The translations under genes and the position numbers were made by a program. A stretch of DNA of 64,000 nucleotides. Source: Methylobacterium sp. Leaf104. Its GTDB lineage: Bacteria; Pseudomonadota; Alphaproteobacteria; Rhizobiales; Beijerinckiaceae. The DNA lies in NCBI RefSeq assembly GCF_001422885.1, contig NZ_LMMZ01000037.1, positions 2,105 through 66,104 of the forward strand, given 5' to 3'. The notes under the pieces were generated by a model. It saw nothing but the letters and a program-made list of their open reading frames with translations. It ran no database searches and was not told where the DNA came from. Shown here piece by piece: positions 1 to 8,473 of the stretch. Numbering within the stretch: the first letter of the stretch is position 1; each line of letters opens with the position of its first letter.

Positions 1-129
1 CAGGACCACAACACCCCGGACGCCATGTACGCCGAGGCCGGCCTCGACGCCGCCGGCATCCTCAAGACCGTCAAGGCCGCACTCCCCGAACGGAAGGCCG
101 GCCAGTCGGGACGCCTGCGCCTCGCCTGA
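1..129 (+). CDS. dxs: 1-deoxy-D-xylulose-5-phosphate synthase, C-terminal end (partial)
   Basis: Only the last 42 residues lie in the window, in frame from base 1 to the TGA at 127-129. They include MYAEAGLDAAGI, a stretch typical of the end of the transketolase C-terminal domain of DXS. DXS condenses pyruvate with glyceraldehyde 3-phosphate in the first step of the non-mevalonate isoprenoid pathway, which feeds the farnesyl diphosphate used by the hopanoid genes just downstream on the same strand. The assignment rests on a short tail, so it is likely rather than certain; the linkage to hpn genes supports it. Confidence 0.72.
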   Translation, partial: QDHNTPDAMYAEAGLDAAGILKTVKAALPERKAGQSGRLRLA

Positions 130-154
130 GCCGCCGTTCGGACGCGCGAGCCAT

Positions 155-172
155 CCGGGCTTTGCAGCCCGG
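155..172 (+). terminator. Hairpin after dxs
   Basis: CCGGGCT (155-161) pairs perfectly with AGCCCGG (166-172) around a TTGC loop. It lies 26 bases after the dxs stop and before hpnA. There is no T-run, so it may terminate weakly or only stabilise the dxs mRNA end. It ends just before a possible GTG at 175, which is one reason for preferring the later hpnA start. Confidence 0.5.
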
Positions 173-291
173 GTGTGGCTCCGCTGCGCTTGTCCGGCGG
201 CGGTTTCGATGACAAAAGCGCGCCATTCATGGGTCCGAAGTCCGCTTCGGGCCCCGCGCGCGCATTCGATCCTCAGACCCTTACGAGAGAA

Positions 292-1317
292 ATGCCACAG
301 GCGACCCCTTCCGGCCCGTTCGATGCCGGCCCGGTCCTGATCACGGGCGCGAGCGGTTTCCTGGGAGCGGCCCTGGTCGACGTCTTCCGCAAGGCCGGCT
401 TCCCGGTCCGGATCATGGTCCGGGCCACCTCCCCGCGCACCAACCTGACCTGGACGGACGTCGAGATCGTCGAGGGCGACATGCGCGACCGCGCCGCCGT
501 GGCGCGCGCGCTCCAGGGCCAGCGCTATCTCGTCCATGCCGCCGCGGATTACCGGCTCTGGGCACCGGACCCGGAGGAGATCGTCGCCACGAATCGCGAC
601 GGCGCCGTGATCCTGATGGAGGAGGCCCTGCGGGCCGGGATCGAGCGCGTCGTCTATACGTCGAGCGTCGCCACCATCAAGCCGCACGACGACGGCACGC
701 CGGCCGACGAGACCCGGCCCCTCACCCCCGCCACGGCCATCGGCGCCTACAAGCGCAGCAAGGTCGTGTCCGAGCGCGTGGTCGAGGAGATGGCGGCCCG
801 CAACGGCCTGCCCGTCGTCATCGTCAATCCCTCGACGCCGATCGGGCCGCGCGACGTCAAGCCGACCCCGACCGGGCGCATCATCCTGGAGGCCGCGCTC
901 GGCCGGATGCCGGCCTTCGTCGATACCGGCCTCAACCTCGCCCATGTGGACGACGTCGCCGCCGGGCACCTGCTGGCCCTGCGTCACGGCCGCACCGGCG
1001 AGCGCTACATCCTCGGCGGCGAGAACGTCCTGCTCTCGCAGATGCTGGCCGACATCGCCGGCATGGTCGGCTGCAAGCCCCCGACGGTGAACCTGCCGCG
1101 GGCGGTGGTCTACCCGATCGCCTTCGTCTCCGAGCAGATCGCCCGCTTCACCGGCAAGGCGCCCTTCGCCACGATCGACGGCATCCGCATGTCCCGCTAC
1201 CGGATGTTCTTCTCCGACGCGAAGGCGCGCGCCGAACTCGGCTACACCGCCCGGCCCTACGCGCAAGGCCTCTCCGACGCGATCGCCTGGTTCCGCCAGG
1301 AAGGACGCCTGCGATGA
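292..1317 (+). CDS. hpnA: Hopanoid-associated sugar epimerase/dehydrogenase HpnA
   Basis: This is an extended short-chain dehydrogenase/epimerase-family protein of 341 residues. The NAD(P)-binding motif GASGFLG is at residues 19-25 and the catalytic YxxxK at Y153/K157. HpnA is a conserved member of hopanoid clusters, probably acting on a sugar or side chain; its reaction is not well established. The ATG at 292 follows a purine-rich GAGAGAA and gives a normal family length. An in-frame GTG at 175 would add 39 unconserved-looking residues and sits directly against the dxs hairpin. The stop overlaps the hpnC start (ATGA), so the two are translationally coupled. Confidence 0.88.
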   Translation: MPQATPSGPFDAGPVLITGASGFLGAALVDVFRKAGFPVRIMVRATSPRTNLTWTDVEIVEGDMRDRAAVARALQGQRYLVHAAADYRLWAPDPEEIVATNRDGAVILMEEALRAGIERVVYTSSVATIKPHDDGTPADETRPLTPATAIGAYKRSKVVSERVVEEMAARNGLPVVIVNPSTPIGPRDVKPTPTGRIILEAALGRMPAFVDTGLNLAHVDDVAAGHLLALRHGRTGERYILGGENVLLSQMLADIAGMVGCKPPTVNLPRAVVYPIAFVSEQIARFTGKAPFATIDGIRMSRYRMFFSDAKARAELGYTARPYAQGLSDAIAWFRQEGRLR

Positions 1318-2237
1318 GCACGACGATTCAGACGGCCACCGAGGCGCGCACCGGCAAGGGCTATCGCGACGAGAACTTCCCCGTCGCGTCGCACCTGATC
1401 CACCCGAAGCATCGCGGCGCGATCCTGGCGTTCTACGACTTCGTCCGCGCGGGCGACGACGTCGCGGACCATACCGGCCTGGCGCCGGAACGGAAGATCG
1501 AGCTCCTCGACGCCCTGGCCGACGACCTGACCGGTAGCAGGCCGACGGATTCGGCCGCCGAGCCCCTGCGCCGGGAGCTGGCGGCGCGCGGGCTCGCGCC
1601 GACCCACGCCCTCGAACTCCTCGACGCCTTCCGCCTCGACGCCCGCAAGAGCCGCTACGCCGACTGGGACGAGCTGATCGCCTATTGCCGCCTCTCGGCG
1701 ATGCCGGTCGGGCGCTACGTCCTCGACGTCCATGGCGAGGACCGCGCTGTGGTCTGGGGGCCGTCGGACGCGATCTGCGCCGCCCTCCAGATCATCAACC
1801 ACCTTCAGGATTGCGGGAAGGACTTCAAGGCGATCGACCGGGTCTACATCCCGCAGGACGTCCTCGACCGGCACGGCGCCGCAATCTCGGAACTGGGGGC
1901 CGACAAGGCCTCGCCGGCCCTGCGCGGCGTGATCGCCGAGCTGGCCGAGCGCACCATGGGACTCCTCGACGAGGGGGCGGTCCTGCCCGACCTCATCGCG
2001 GATCTGCGCCTCAGCCTGGAGATCGCCGCCATCCACCGTCTCGCCGTCGTGCTGTGCAAGGGCCTGATGGCGCGCGATCCCTTGAGCGAGAAGGTGCATC
2101 ACGGCAAGGCCGCCTTCGCCCTCACGGCTTTCGGCGGGATCGCCGCGACCCTGGCCCGCCGGCCCCTGCGCGCCCGGACCCTCCGGGCCCAGGCCTCCAA
2201 GGCGGCCTCGAAGGTGGCGCAGGGAGCCCGTCCATGA
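1314..2237 (+). CDS. hpnC: Squalene synthase HpnC (hydroxysqualene synthase)
   Basis: A trans-isoprenyl diphosphate synthase-fold protein of 307 residues. The two aspartate-rich motifs are visible: RAGDDVADH (D48, D49, D52) and HLQDCGKDF (D166, D170). In the HpnCDE route HpnC converts presqualene diphosphate to hydroxysqualene, with HpnD acting before it and HpnE after it. It overlaps hpnA upstream and hpnD downstream by 4 bases each, showing a tightly coupled operon. It is distinguished from HpnD by the degenerate second motif lacking the NILRDIxED form. Confidence 0.93.
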   Translation: MSTTIQTATEARTGKGYRDENFPVASHLIHPKHRGAILAFYDFVRAGDDVADHTGLAPERKIELLDALADDLTGSRPTDSAAEPLRRELAARGLAPTHALELLDAFRLDARKSRYADWDELIAYCRLSAMPVGRYVLDVHGEDRAVVWGPSDAICAALQIINHLQDCGKDFKAIDRVYIPQDVLDRHGAAISELGADKASPALRGVIAELAERTMGLLDEGAVLPDLIADLRLSLEIAAIHRLAVVLCKGLMARDPLSEKVHHGKAAFALTAFGGIAATLARRPLRARTLRAQASKAASKVAQGARP

Positions 2238-3088
2238 GCGCCACGATGTCTCCGGCGACCGAGACCGACGCCGCGGCAGTCGATGCGCTGCCGGCCAAGT
2301 CATCGTCCTTCTACACCGCGATGCGGCTGCTGCCGCCCGACCGCCGGGCGGCGATGTACGCGGTCTACGCCTTCTGCCGGGCGGTCGACGACGTCGCCGA
2401 CGATGGCGGCCCAGCCCCCGTGCGGGCGGCCGAACTCGACCGCTGGCGCGCCGACATCGACGAGCTCTATGCCGGCCGCCCCGCGCCGCGGGTGCAGGAT
2501 CTCGTCGTGCCGATCCGCCGCTACGGCCTCCTGCGCGAGGACTTCCAGGCGGTGATCGACGGCATGGCGATGGATGCCTTCGAGGACATCGTCGCGCCCG
2601 ACGAGGCCACCCTCGACCTCTACTGCGACCGGGTCGCCAGCGCGGTCGGTCGCCTGTCCGTGCGGATCTTCGGCGTGGCGGAGCAGGAGGGCATCGCCCT
2701 CGCCTATCACGAGGGCCGCGCGCTGCAGCTCACCAATATCCTGCGCGACATCGACGAGGATGCCGAGCGCAACCGCCTCTACCTGCCCCGCGAGAAGCTG
2801 GCCGCCATCGGGCTGACCGCGCCGACGCCGCAGGCCGCCATCGACCATCCGCGGATCGGCGAGGTCTGCGTCGCCGTGGCCCGCGAGGCCGAGGCCCATT
2901 ACCGCGCCACCTGGGACATCATCGCCAAGTGCCCGCGCAGGGTGACGAAGGCGCCGCGCCTCATGGCGGCGGCCTACCGGCTCTACCTCGACGCCGTTCT
3001 GGCCCGTGGCTGGGAGAAGCCCCGCGTCCGGGTCAAGCCGGGCAAGCTCGCCCTGCTGGGCGTCGTCCTGCGGCACGGGATCGTGTGA
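2234..3088 (+). CDS. hpnD: Presqualene diphosphate synthase HpnD
   Basis: This 284-residue squalene/phytoene synthase-family enzyme joins two farnesyl diphosphates into presqualene diphosphate. The first aspartate motif is VDDVADD (D52, D53, D56, D57) and the second is LRDIDEDAERNRLYLP (D172, D176), both in canonical form. The start is the ATG overlapping the hpnC stop; a much longer frame is open upstream but only mirrors hpnC. The stop TGA shares one base with the ATG of hpnE. Confidence 0.95.
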   Translation: MSATMSPATETDAAAVDALPAKSSSFYTAMRLLPPDRRAAMYAVYAFCRAVDDVADDGGPAPVRAAELDRWRADIDELYAGRPAPRVQDLVVPIRRYGLLREDFQAVIDGMAMDAFEDIVAPDEATLDLYCDRVASAVGRLSVRIFGVAEQEGIALAYHEGRALQLTNILRDIDEDAERNRLYLPREKLAAIGLTAPTPQAAIDHPRIGEVCVAVAREAEAHYRATWDIIAKCPRRVTKAPRLMAAAYRLYLDAVLARGWEKPRVRVKPGKLALLGVVLRHGIV

Positions 3089-4392
3089 TGGCCGGAACGG
3101 TTCACGTCATCGGCGCCGGCCTCGCCGGGCTGTCCGCCGCCGTCGCGCTGGTGGAGCGCGGCGCGCGCGTCATCGTGCACGAGGCGGCCAAGCAGGCCGG
3201 CGGCCGTTGCCGTTCGTACTACGATCCGACCCTCGGGCTCACCATCGACAACGGCAACCACCTGCTGCTCTCGGGGAACACCTCCGCACTCGCGTTCATG
3301 CGCACGATCGGTGCGCCCGAGAGTGCGCTGTCCGGACCGGCCGAGGCCGCCTTCCCCTTCGCCGACCTGAAGACCGGCGAGCGCTGGACCCTGCGCCCCA
3401 ATGCCGGCCGCGTGCCCTGGTGGGTCCTGCAGGCGTCGCGCCGGGTGCCCGGCACCACGGCCCGCGACTACCTCGCGCCCCTGGGCATCCTGAAGGCCGC
3501 TGCCGGCAAGGCGCCGGGCCAGGGCGGCACCATCGGCGAGAGCATGGCTTGCGAGGGCACGCTCTACGACCGCCTGTGGCACCCGGTGCTGCTCGCCGCG
3601 CTCAACACGGACCCGCGGGAAAGCGACAACGGTCTCGCCGCCACGATTCTGCGCGAGACGCTGGGCGCCGGCGGCAAGGCCTGCCGTCCCCTCGTCGCCG
3701 TCGGAGGCCTGTCCGCGGCCTTCGTCGATCCAGCGGTGGATTTCCTCGCGCGCCGCGGCGCGGAGCTGCGCCTCGGCCATAGGCTGCGCAGCCTCACCTT
3801 CGGCGACGGCCGCATCGCGGGCCTGGTCTTCGGCGACGAATCGATCGACCTCGCACCGGCGGACGCGGTGGTCCTCGCCCTGCCGCCCTGGGTCGCCTGC
3901 GACCTGCTGCCGGGTCTGCCGGCGCCGCAGAGCCATCGCTCCATCGTCAACGCACATTTCGCCGTGATCCCCCCGCCGGGATCGCCGTTACTTCTCGGCG
4001 TGGTGAACGGAATGACGGAATGGCTATTTGCCTATCCGGATCGTCTGTCCGTGACCATCAGCGGCGCCGATCGGCTCTTGGATGTGCCGCGTGAAGATTT
4101 GGGACGTCAGATCTGGTCCGAGATCGTGACTTTGACCGGACTTGCGCCGGAACTGCCAAGCTGGCAGATCGTCAAGGAGAAGCGGGCGACCTTCGCGGCA
4201 ACGCCCGCCGAGGCCGCGCGGCGCTCCGGCGCCGTGACGGCCCATGAGAATCTCGTCCTGGCAGGCGACTGGACCGCGACCGGCCTGCCTTCGACGATCG
4301 AGGGAGCGATCCGTTCCGGAACGACCGCCGTCCAGGCCCTCGCCAAGAGGACCGGAACGTGCGGACAGGCACGAGCGCGCGGCGCGGCGTGA
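3088..4392 (+). CDS. hpnE: Hydroxysqualene dehydroxylase HpnE
   Basis: An FAD-dependent amine oxidase/phytoene desaturase-like protein of 434 residues. The dinucleotide motif GAGLAG is at residues 9-14 and is followed by an acidic HEA and the AGGRCRS stretch, the usual FAD-contact signature. A second FAD-binding segment near the C terminus reads LAGDWTATGLPSTIEGA. HpnE reduces hydroxysqualene to squalene, completing the three-enzyme squalene route. It overlaps hpnD by one base and precedes the cyclase gene. Confidence 0.94.
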   Translation: MAGTVHVIGAGLAGLSAAVALVERGARVIVHEAAKQAGGRCRSYYDPTLGLTIDNGNHLLLSGNTSALAFMRTIGAPESALSGPAEAAFPFADLKTGERWTLRPNAGRVPWWVLQASRRVPGTTARDYLAPLGILKAAAGKAPGQGGTIGESMACEGTLYDRLWHPVLLAALNTDPRESDNGLAATILRETLGAGGKACRPLVAVGGLSAAFVDPAVDFLARRGAELRLGHRLRSLTFGDGRIAGLVFGDESIDLAPADAVVLALPPWVACDLLPGLPAPQSHRSIVNAHFAVIPPPGSPLLLGVVNGMTEWLFAYPDRLSVTISGADRLLDVPREDLGRQIWSEIVTLTGLAPELPSWQIVKEKRATFAATPAEAARRSGAVTAHENLVLAGDWTATGLPSTIEGAIRSGTTAVQALAKRTGTCGQARARGAA

Positions 4393-4431
4393 GGTATGGC
4401 GGCCGCCTGCGCGGCCGGTGAGGCGAGGACG

Positions 4432-6429
4432 ATGCGGGAAGCATTCAGGAAGGTCGAGGCGCTGCAGCGCCCCAAGACTCAGGAGATCTCGCTCGAGGAC
4501 GTCGAGCGTGGCGTCGTGCGCGCGACCCAGGCGCTGACGGCGCTGTCGCATGCCGACGGCCACCTCTGCTTCGAGCTCGAGGCCGACGCGACGATCCCGT
4601 CCGAATACATCATGTTCCACCAGTTCCGCGCCACCGAGATCGCGCCGGAGCTGGAGACCAAGATCGGCAACTACCTGCGCCGGACGCAGGGCAAGCACGG
4701 CGGCTGGGCGCTCGTCCATGACGGTCCGTTCGACATGAGCGCCAGCGTCAAGGCCTACTTCGCCCTCAAGATGAGCGGCGATTCGATCGAGGCCCCGCAC
4801 ATGCGCCGGGCGCGCGAGGCGATCCTGTCCCGCGGCGGTGCGGCCAACTCGAACGTGTTCACCCGCTTCCTGCTCGCCCTCTTCGGCGAGGTGCCGTGGC
4901 GTGCGGTGCCGGTGATGCCGGTCGAGATCATGCACCTGCCGAAGTGGTTCCCCTTCCACCTCGACAAGGTCTCCTACTGGGCGCGCTGCGTGATCGTGCC
5001 GATGCTGGTGATCCAGGCGCGGAAGCCGCTCGCCCGCAATCCGCGCGGCATCGGCATCCCGGAGCTGTTCGTGGCGCCGCCCCAGACCGTGCGCACCTGG
5101 CCCGGCAGCCCCCACGCGACCTGGCCCTGGACGCCGATCTTCGGCGCCATCGACCGGATGCTGCAGGTCACGCAGGACTATTTCCCGAAGAAGCGCCGCG
5201 CGCGGGCGATGGACAAGGCCGTGGCCTGGGTCAGCGAGCGCCTGAACGGCGATGACGGCCTCGGCGCGATCTTCCCCGCCATGGTCAACACCGTGCTGAT
5301 GTACGACGTGCTCGGCTATCCGCCCGACCATCCCCAGGTACGGATCGCCTGCGAGGCGATCGAGAAGCTCGTGGTGGTCAAGGAGCACGAGGCCTACGTG
5401 CAGCCCTGCCTGTCCCCGGTCTGGGACACGGCGCTGGCCGGCCATGCCCTCCTCGAGGCCGGCGGCCCGGAGGCCGAGCATCAGGCCCGGCGCGGTCTCG
5501 ACTGGCTGAAGCCGCTCCAGGTCCTCGACATCAAGGGCGACTGGGCCGCGGGCCGGCCGAACGTGCGGCCCGGCGGCTGGGCCTTCCAGTACGCCAACCC
5601 GCACTTCCCCGACCTCGACGACACCGCCGTGGTGGTGATGGCGATGGACCGGGCCTCGCACCAGCACGGCCTCGTGGCCGACGTGCCGGATTACGGCGCC
5701 TCCATCGCCCGGGCCCGCGAATGGGTCGAGGGGCTGCAGTCGAGCGACGGCGGCTGGGCGGCCTTCGATGCCGACAACAACCACCATTACCTGAACCACA
5801 TCCCGTTCTCGGACCACGGCGCCCTGCTCGATCCGCCGACGGCCGACGTCACCGCCCGCGTCGTCTCGATGCTGGCGCAGCTCGGCGAGACCCGCGAGAG
5901 CTCCAAGGCCCTCGACCGCGGCGTCACCTACCTCCTGAACGACCAGGAGGAGGACGGCTCGTGGTACGGCCGCTGGGGCATGAACTTCATCTACGGCACC
6001 TGGTCGGTGCTCTGTGCCCTGAACGCGGCCGGCGTCGATCCGGCCTCGCCGGAGATCCGCAAGGCCGTCGCCTGGCTGATCCGCATCCAGAATCCGGATG
6101 GCGGCTGGGGCGAGGATGCCTCGTCCTACAAGATCGACCCGGCCTTCGAGCCGGGCTACTCGACTGCCTCGCAGACGGCCTGGTCCCTGCTCGCCCTGAT
6201 GGCGGCGGGCGAGGCCGACGATCCGGCGGTGACGCGGGGCATCAACTACCTGACCCGCACCCAGGGCGCCGACGGCTTCTGGGCCGAGGAGCGCTACACC
6301 GCGACGGGCTTCCCGCGGGTGTTCTACCTCCGGTATCACGGCTACCCGAAGTTCTTCCCGCTCTGGGCGATGGCGCGCTACCGCAACCTCAAGCGCAGCA
6401 ACACCCGGAAGGTCGCCTTCGGCATGTGA
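4432..6429 (+). CDS. shc: Squalene-hopene cyclase (HpnF)
   Basis: A membrane-associated class II triterpene cyclase of 665 residues that folds squalene into hopene/hopanol. The protonating DxDD motif is DLDDTA with D394, D396 and D397. Several QW repeats are visible, for example QSSDGGWAAF, QEEDGSWYGRW and QNPDGGWGED. The ATG at 4432 is preceded by GAGGCGAGG at good spacing; an ATG at 4396 in the same frame would add 12 residues but has a poor ribosome site. It is the fifth gene of the hpn operon, about 40 bases after hpnE. Confidence 0.95.
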   Translation: MREAFRKVEALQRPKTQEISLEDVERGVVRATQALTALSHADGHLCFELEADATIPSEYIMFHQFRATEIAPELETKIGNYLRRTQGKHGGWALVHDGPFDMSASVKAYFALKMSGDSIEAPHMRRAREAILSRGGAANSNVFTRFLLALFGEVPWRAVPVMPVEIMHLPKWFPFHLDKVSYWARCVIVPMLVIQARKPLARNPRGIGIPELFVAPPQTVRTWPGSPHATWPWTPIFGAIDRMLQVTQDYFPKKRRARAMDKAVAWVSERLNGDDGLGAIFPAMVNTVLMYDVLGYPPDHPQVRIACEAIEKLVVVKEHEAYVQPCLSPVWDTALAGHALLEAGGPEAEHQARRGLDWLKPLQVLDIKGDWAAGRPNVRPGGWAFQYANPHFPDLDDTAVVVMAMDRASHQHGLVADVPDYGASIARAREWVEGLQSSDGGWAAFDADNNHHYLNHIPFSDHGALLDPPTADVTARVVSMLAQLGETRESSKALDRGVTYLLNDQEEDGSWYGRWGMNFIYGTWSVLCALNAAGVDPASPEIRKAVAWLIRIQNPDGGWGEDASSYKIDPAFEPGYSTASQTAWSLLALMAAGEADDPAVTRGINYLTRTQGADGFWAEERYTATGFPRVFYLRYHGYPKFFPLWAMARYRNLKRSNTRKVAFGM

Positions 6430-6466
6430 TGCGAAGGCGTCGGGTCTCGGTCGATCGAGCGACGAC

Positions 6467-7171
6467 ATGAGCACGGTCACCGCGTCCGGCGCCCTCCCCG
6501 TCCTGGCCGTCACCGGCCTCGCCAAGGAGGCGCGCCTCGCCTCGGGTCCCGGGGTCCTCGCGGTCGGGGCGGGGGGCGATCCCGAACGCCTGCGCGCCCG
6601 GCTGGCGGCGCGGCCCACGCCCGGCTGCCGGGCCGTCGTCAGCATCGGCATCGCCGGCGGGCTCGATCCGGCGCTGGTCCCAGGGGACGTGCTGGTCGCC
6701 ACGGCCATCGTCACGCCGGCCCGTCGCTACGGGGCGGATCCGTCCATCGCCGCCGCCTGGATGCGCGCCCTCGCCGGTTCGGGGCCGACGATCCGCGAAG
6801 GCGCGCTCGCCGGTGTCGATGCGGCCGTCCTCGACGTGGCGGCCAAGGCGGCCCTTCGCGACGCCACCGGCAGCGCCGGGGTCGACATGGAATCGCACGT
6901 CGCGGCCGCCTATGCCGAACGGCACGGCCTGCCCTTCGCCGCCCTGCGCATCGTCTGCGATCCGGCCGACCGCGCGATTCCGGCCTTCGCCGCACAGGCG
7001 CTGAAGCCCGATGGCGAGCCCGACATCCGGGCGGTGCTCGTCGCGATCGCGCGCCAGCCGAGCCAGATCCCGGCCCTGATCCGCTTGGCGCGGGATTCGG
7101 GGCGCGCCTTCCGGAGCCTGACCCGATGCCGGGCTCGGCTCGGAACCGCCCTCGGCGTTCCGGCCCCGTAA
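6467..7171 (+). CDS. hpnG: Hopanoid-associated nucleoside phosphorylase HpnG
   Basis: A 234-residue purine-nucleoside-phosphorylase-like protein. The glycine-rich SIGIAGGLDP stretch and the SAGVDMESHVAA segment near residue 140 match the phosphorylase/5'-methylthioadenosine nucleosidase fold. In hopanoid producers HpnG removes adenine from adenosylhopane to give ribosylhopane-type C35 side chains. It starts 37 bases after shc on the same strand and closes the operon. HpnH (adenosylhopane synthase) is not in the window and may lie elsewhere. Confidence 0.88.
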   Translation: MSTVTASGALPVLAVTGLAKEARLASGPGVLAVGAGGDPERLRARLAARPTPGCRAVVSIGIAGGLDPALVPGDVLVATAIVTPARRYGADPSIAAAWMRALAGSGPTIREGALAGVDAAVLDVAAKAALRDATGSAGVDMESHVAAAYAERHGLPFAALRIVCDPADRAIPAFAAQALKPDGEPDIRAVLVAIARQPSQIPALIRLARDSGRAFRSLTRCRARLGTALGVPAP

Positions 7172-7205
7172 CCCTCGCCGCGGCGGACCGAGCCGGAGCG
7201 GCGCC

Positions 7206-7352
7206 TCAGCGTCCGCCCGGTCCTCCACCACCTCCCGGTCCACGCCCGGGGCCGCCGCCGAACCCGCCGGGTCCGTCCGGACCGCGTCCGAACCCGCCGG
7301 GGCGCTCGAAACCGCCGGGTCCGCCGCCGAACCCGCCGCCCGGCCGGCCGCG
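7206..7352 (-). repeat. Low-complexity Gly/Pro/Phe/Arg tail coding repeat
   Basis: The 3' end of the DUF5666 gene encodes imperfect repeats of the type FGGGPGG / FERPGG / FGRGPDGPGG, ending in a run of glycines. The DNA is a simple GC-rich repeat and likely to vary in length between strains. Such tails can mediate cell-surface or RNA contacts, but there is no direct sign of either here. Confidence 0.6.
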
Positions 7353-8462
7353 CTCGGCACCCGCCGGCGCGCGCGTGTCGATGTCGAAGCGCGGGGCACC
7401 GCCGGGCTGCCCTCCGGGCACGCGGCCGTCCAAGCCACGGCTCTCCGAACCCCGTCCTTCGAAGCCACGGCCGTCGAGCCGCGGCAGCGATCCGCGATCG
7501 GTCCCGTTCCGAAGGCCCGGGCGCTCGCTGCCGCGCCCGTCGATCCGAAGGCTCTCGACGTTGAGGCGGCCGTCGCGCGACGGCTCGGCGGTGACGACGG
7601 CGCGCACGCTGCCGCGGCGCGGCAATCCGGGATCGGGCCGGCCGGCGACGTCGAGGCCCGAACCGAGCTGGAGGCCCCGCGCATTGCGCCCGACATAGGC
7701 CTCGATCGAGACCCGGCGCAGGCCCGGGGCGAAGAGGGCATGTGCCTCCTCCTGTCCGGTCACGGTCAGGCCGGTCCCGGTCGGGTCGCCCGAGACGATG
7801 ACGCGCCGTCCGGCCGGACCGGCATCGGCGCCGAGGAGGCGGAGAGCGCCGATCATCGGCGTGCCGTCCGGGCCGCGCCGGACGAGGCCGGCGACCCGCG
7901 CGGGTCCCTCCGGCCGGCGCTCGACGAGGCTCGCGACGACGACGCCGTCGGGGCGGCGCAAGCCGCTCACCGCGACCCGCTCGCCCAGGGTCCAGCCGTC
8001 GCGCTGCGCCGTCGGCAGGGCGACGCGCTGGCCGAGCACCGTCAGGCCGCCCGGCCTCACGGCCTCGACGGGTCCGACGACCTCGCTGGTGACATCGATG
8101 CGGCGGGTGGAGAGCGCACTGCCGGCCTCCAGGGCGACGACGCGGACCACGTGCCCGATCCGCAGGTCACCGGCCGATGCCGGTCGCCCGTCGATCCGGA
8201 CGAGGACGTCCTTCGGGTAGGCGATGCGCAGGTCGTTGACGATGATCGATCCGAACTTGCGGATCGTCCCGATCACGCCGGTACCGCCGAGGCCGCGGTC
8301 GCCCTCCCCGTCCTGTCCGTCGCCGGGCGGCTGGCTCGGGCGCGCGCCGGTGCCGCCGATGCCCTGGTCGCGGATCGGCGGGAGCGGGTCGGCGCGCGCG
8401 GCCAGGGCGAAGGGTGCCGAGGCGAGCAGGCGCAGGGCGTCGCGGCGGTTGGGTGCGCGCAT
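7206..8462 (-). CDS. DUF5666-type exported protein with Gly/Pro/Arg-rich tail
   Basis: A 418-residue protein. Its N terminus (NRRDALRLLASAPFALAARA) looks like a twin-arginine or ordinary export signal. Residues 61-80 read GTGVIGTIRKFGSIIVNDLR, the pattern typical of DUF5666 beta-strand repeats, and at least three further repeats with valine-rich strands follow. The last 48 residues are almost only G, P, F and R, preceded by an RG-rich linker. Function is unknown. It starts 11 bases downstream of the DUF6502 gene, so the two form an operon, and it converges on hpnG with a 34-base gap. Confidence 0.78.
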   Translation of the reverse strand: MRAPNRRDALRLLASAPFALAARADPLPPIRDQGIGGTGARPSQPPGDGQDGEGDRGLGGTGVIGTIRKFGSIIVNDLRIAYPKDVLVRIDGRPASAGDLRIGHVVRVVALEAGSALSTRRIDVTSEVVGPVEAVRPGGLTVLGQRVALPTAQRDGWTLGERVAVSGLRRPDGVVVASLVERRPEGPARVAGLVRRGPDGTPMIGALRLLGADAGPAGRRVIVSGDPTGTGLTVTGQEEAHALFAPGLRRVSIEAYVGRNARGLQLGSGLDVAGRPDPGLPRRGSVRAVVTAEPSRDGRLNVESLRIDGRGSERPGLRNGTDRGSLPRLDGRGFEGRGSESRGLDGRVPGGQPGGAPRFDIDTRAPAGAERGRPGGGFGGGPGGFERPGGFGRGPDGPGGFGGGPGRGPGGGGGPGGR

Positions 8463-8473
8463 GGAGGCGGCCC

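Noticed and set aside
175..291. Upstream GTG start for hpnA
   Set aside because: It would add 39 residues unlike the family, it lies right after a hairpin, and the ATG at 292 has a better ribosome site and gives the normal length.
4024..6714. Long open frame (896 codons) on the minus strand opposite shc
   Set aside because: It mirrors the real cyclase gene. GC-rich codons leave few stops on the opposite strand, and the translation is low-complexity (R, G, A, H, E) with no recognisable domain.
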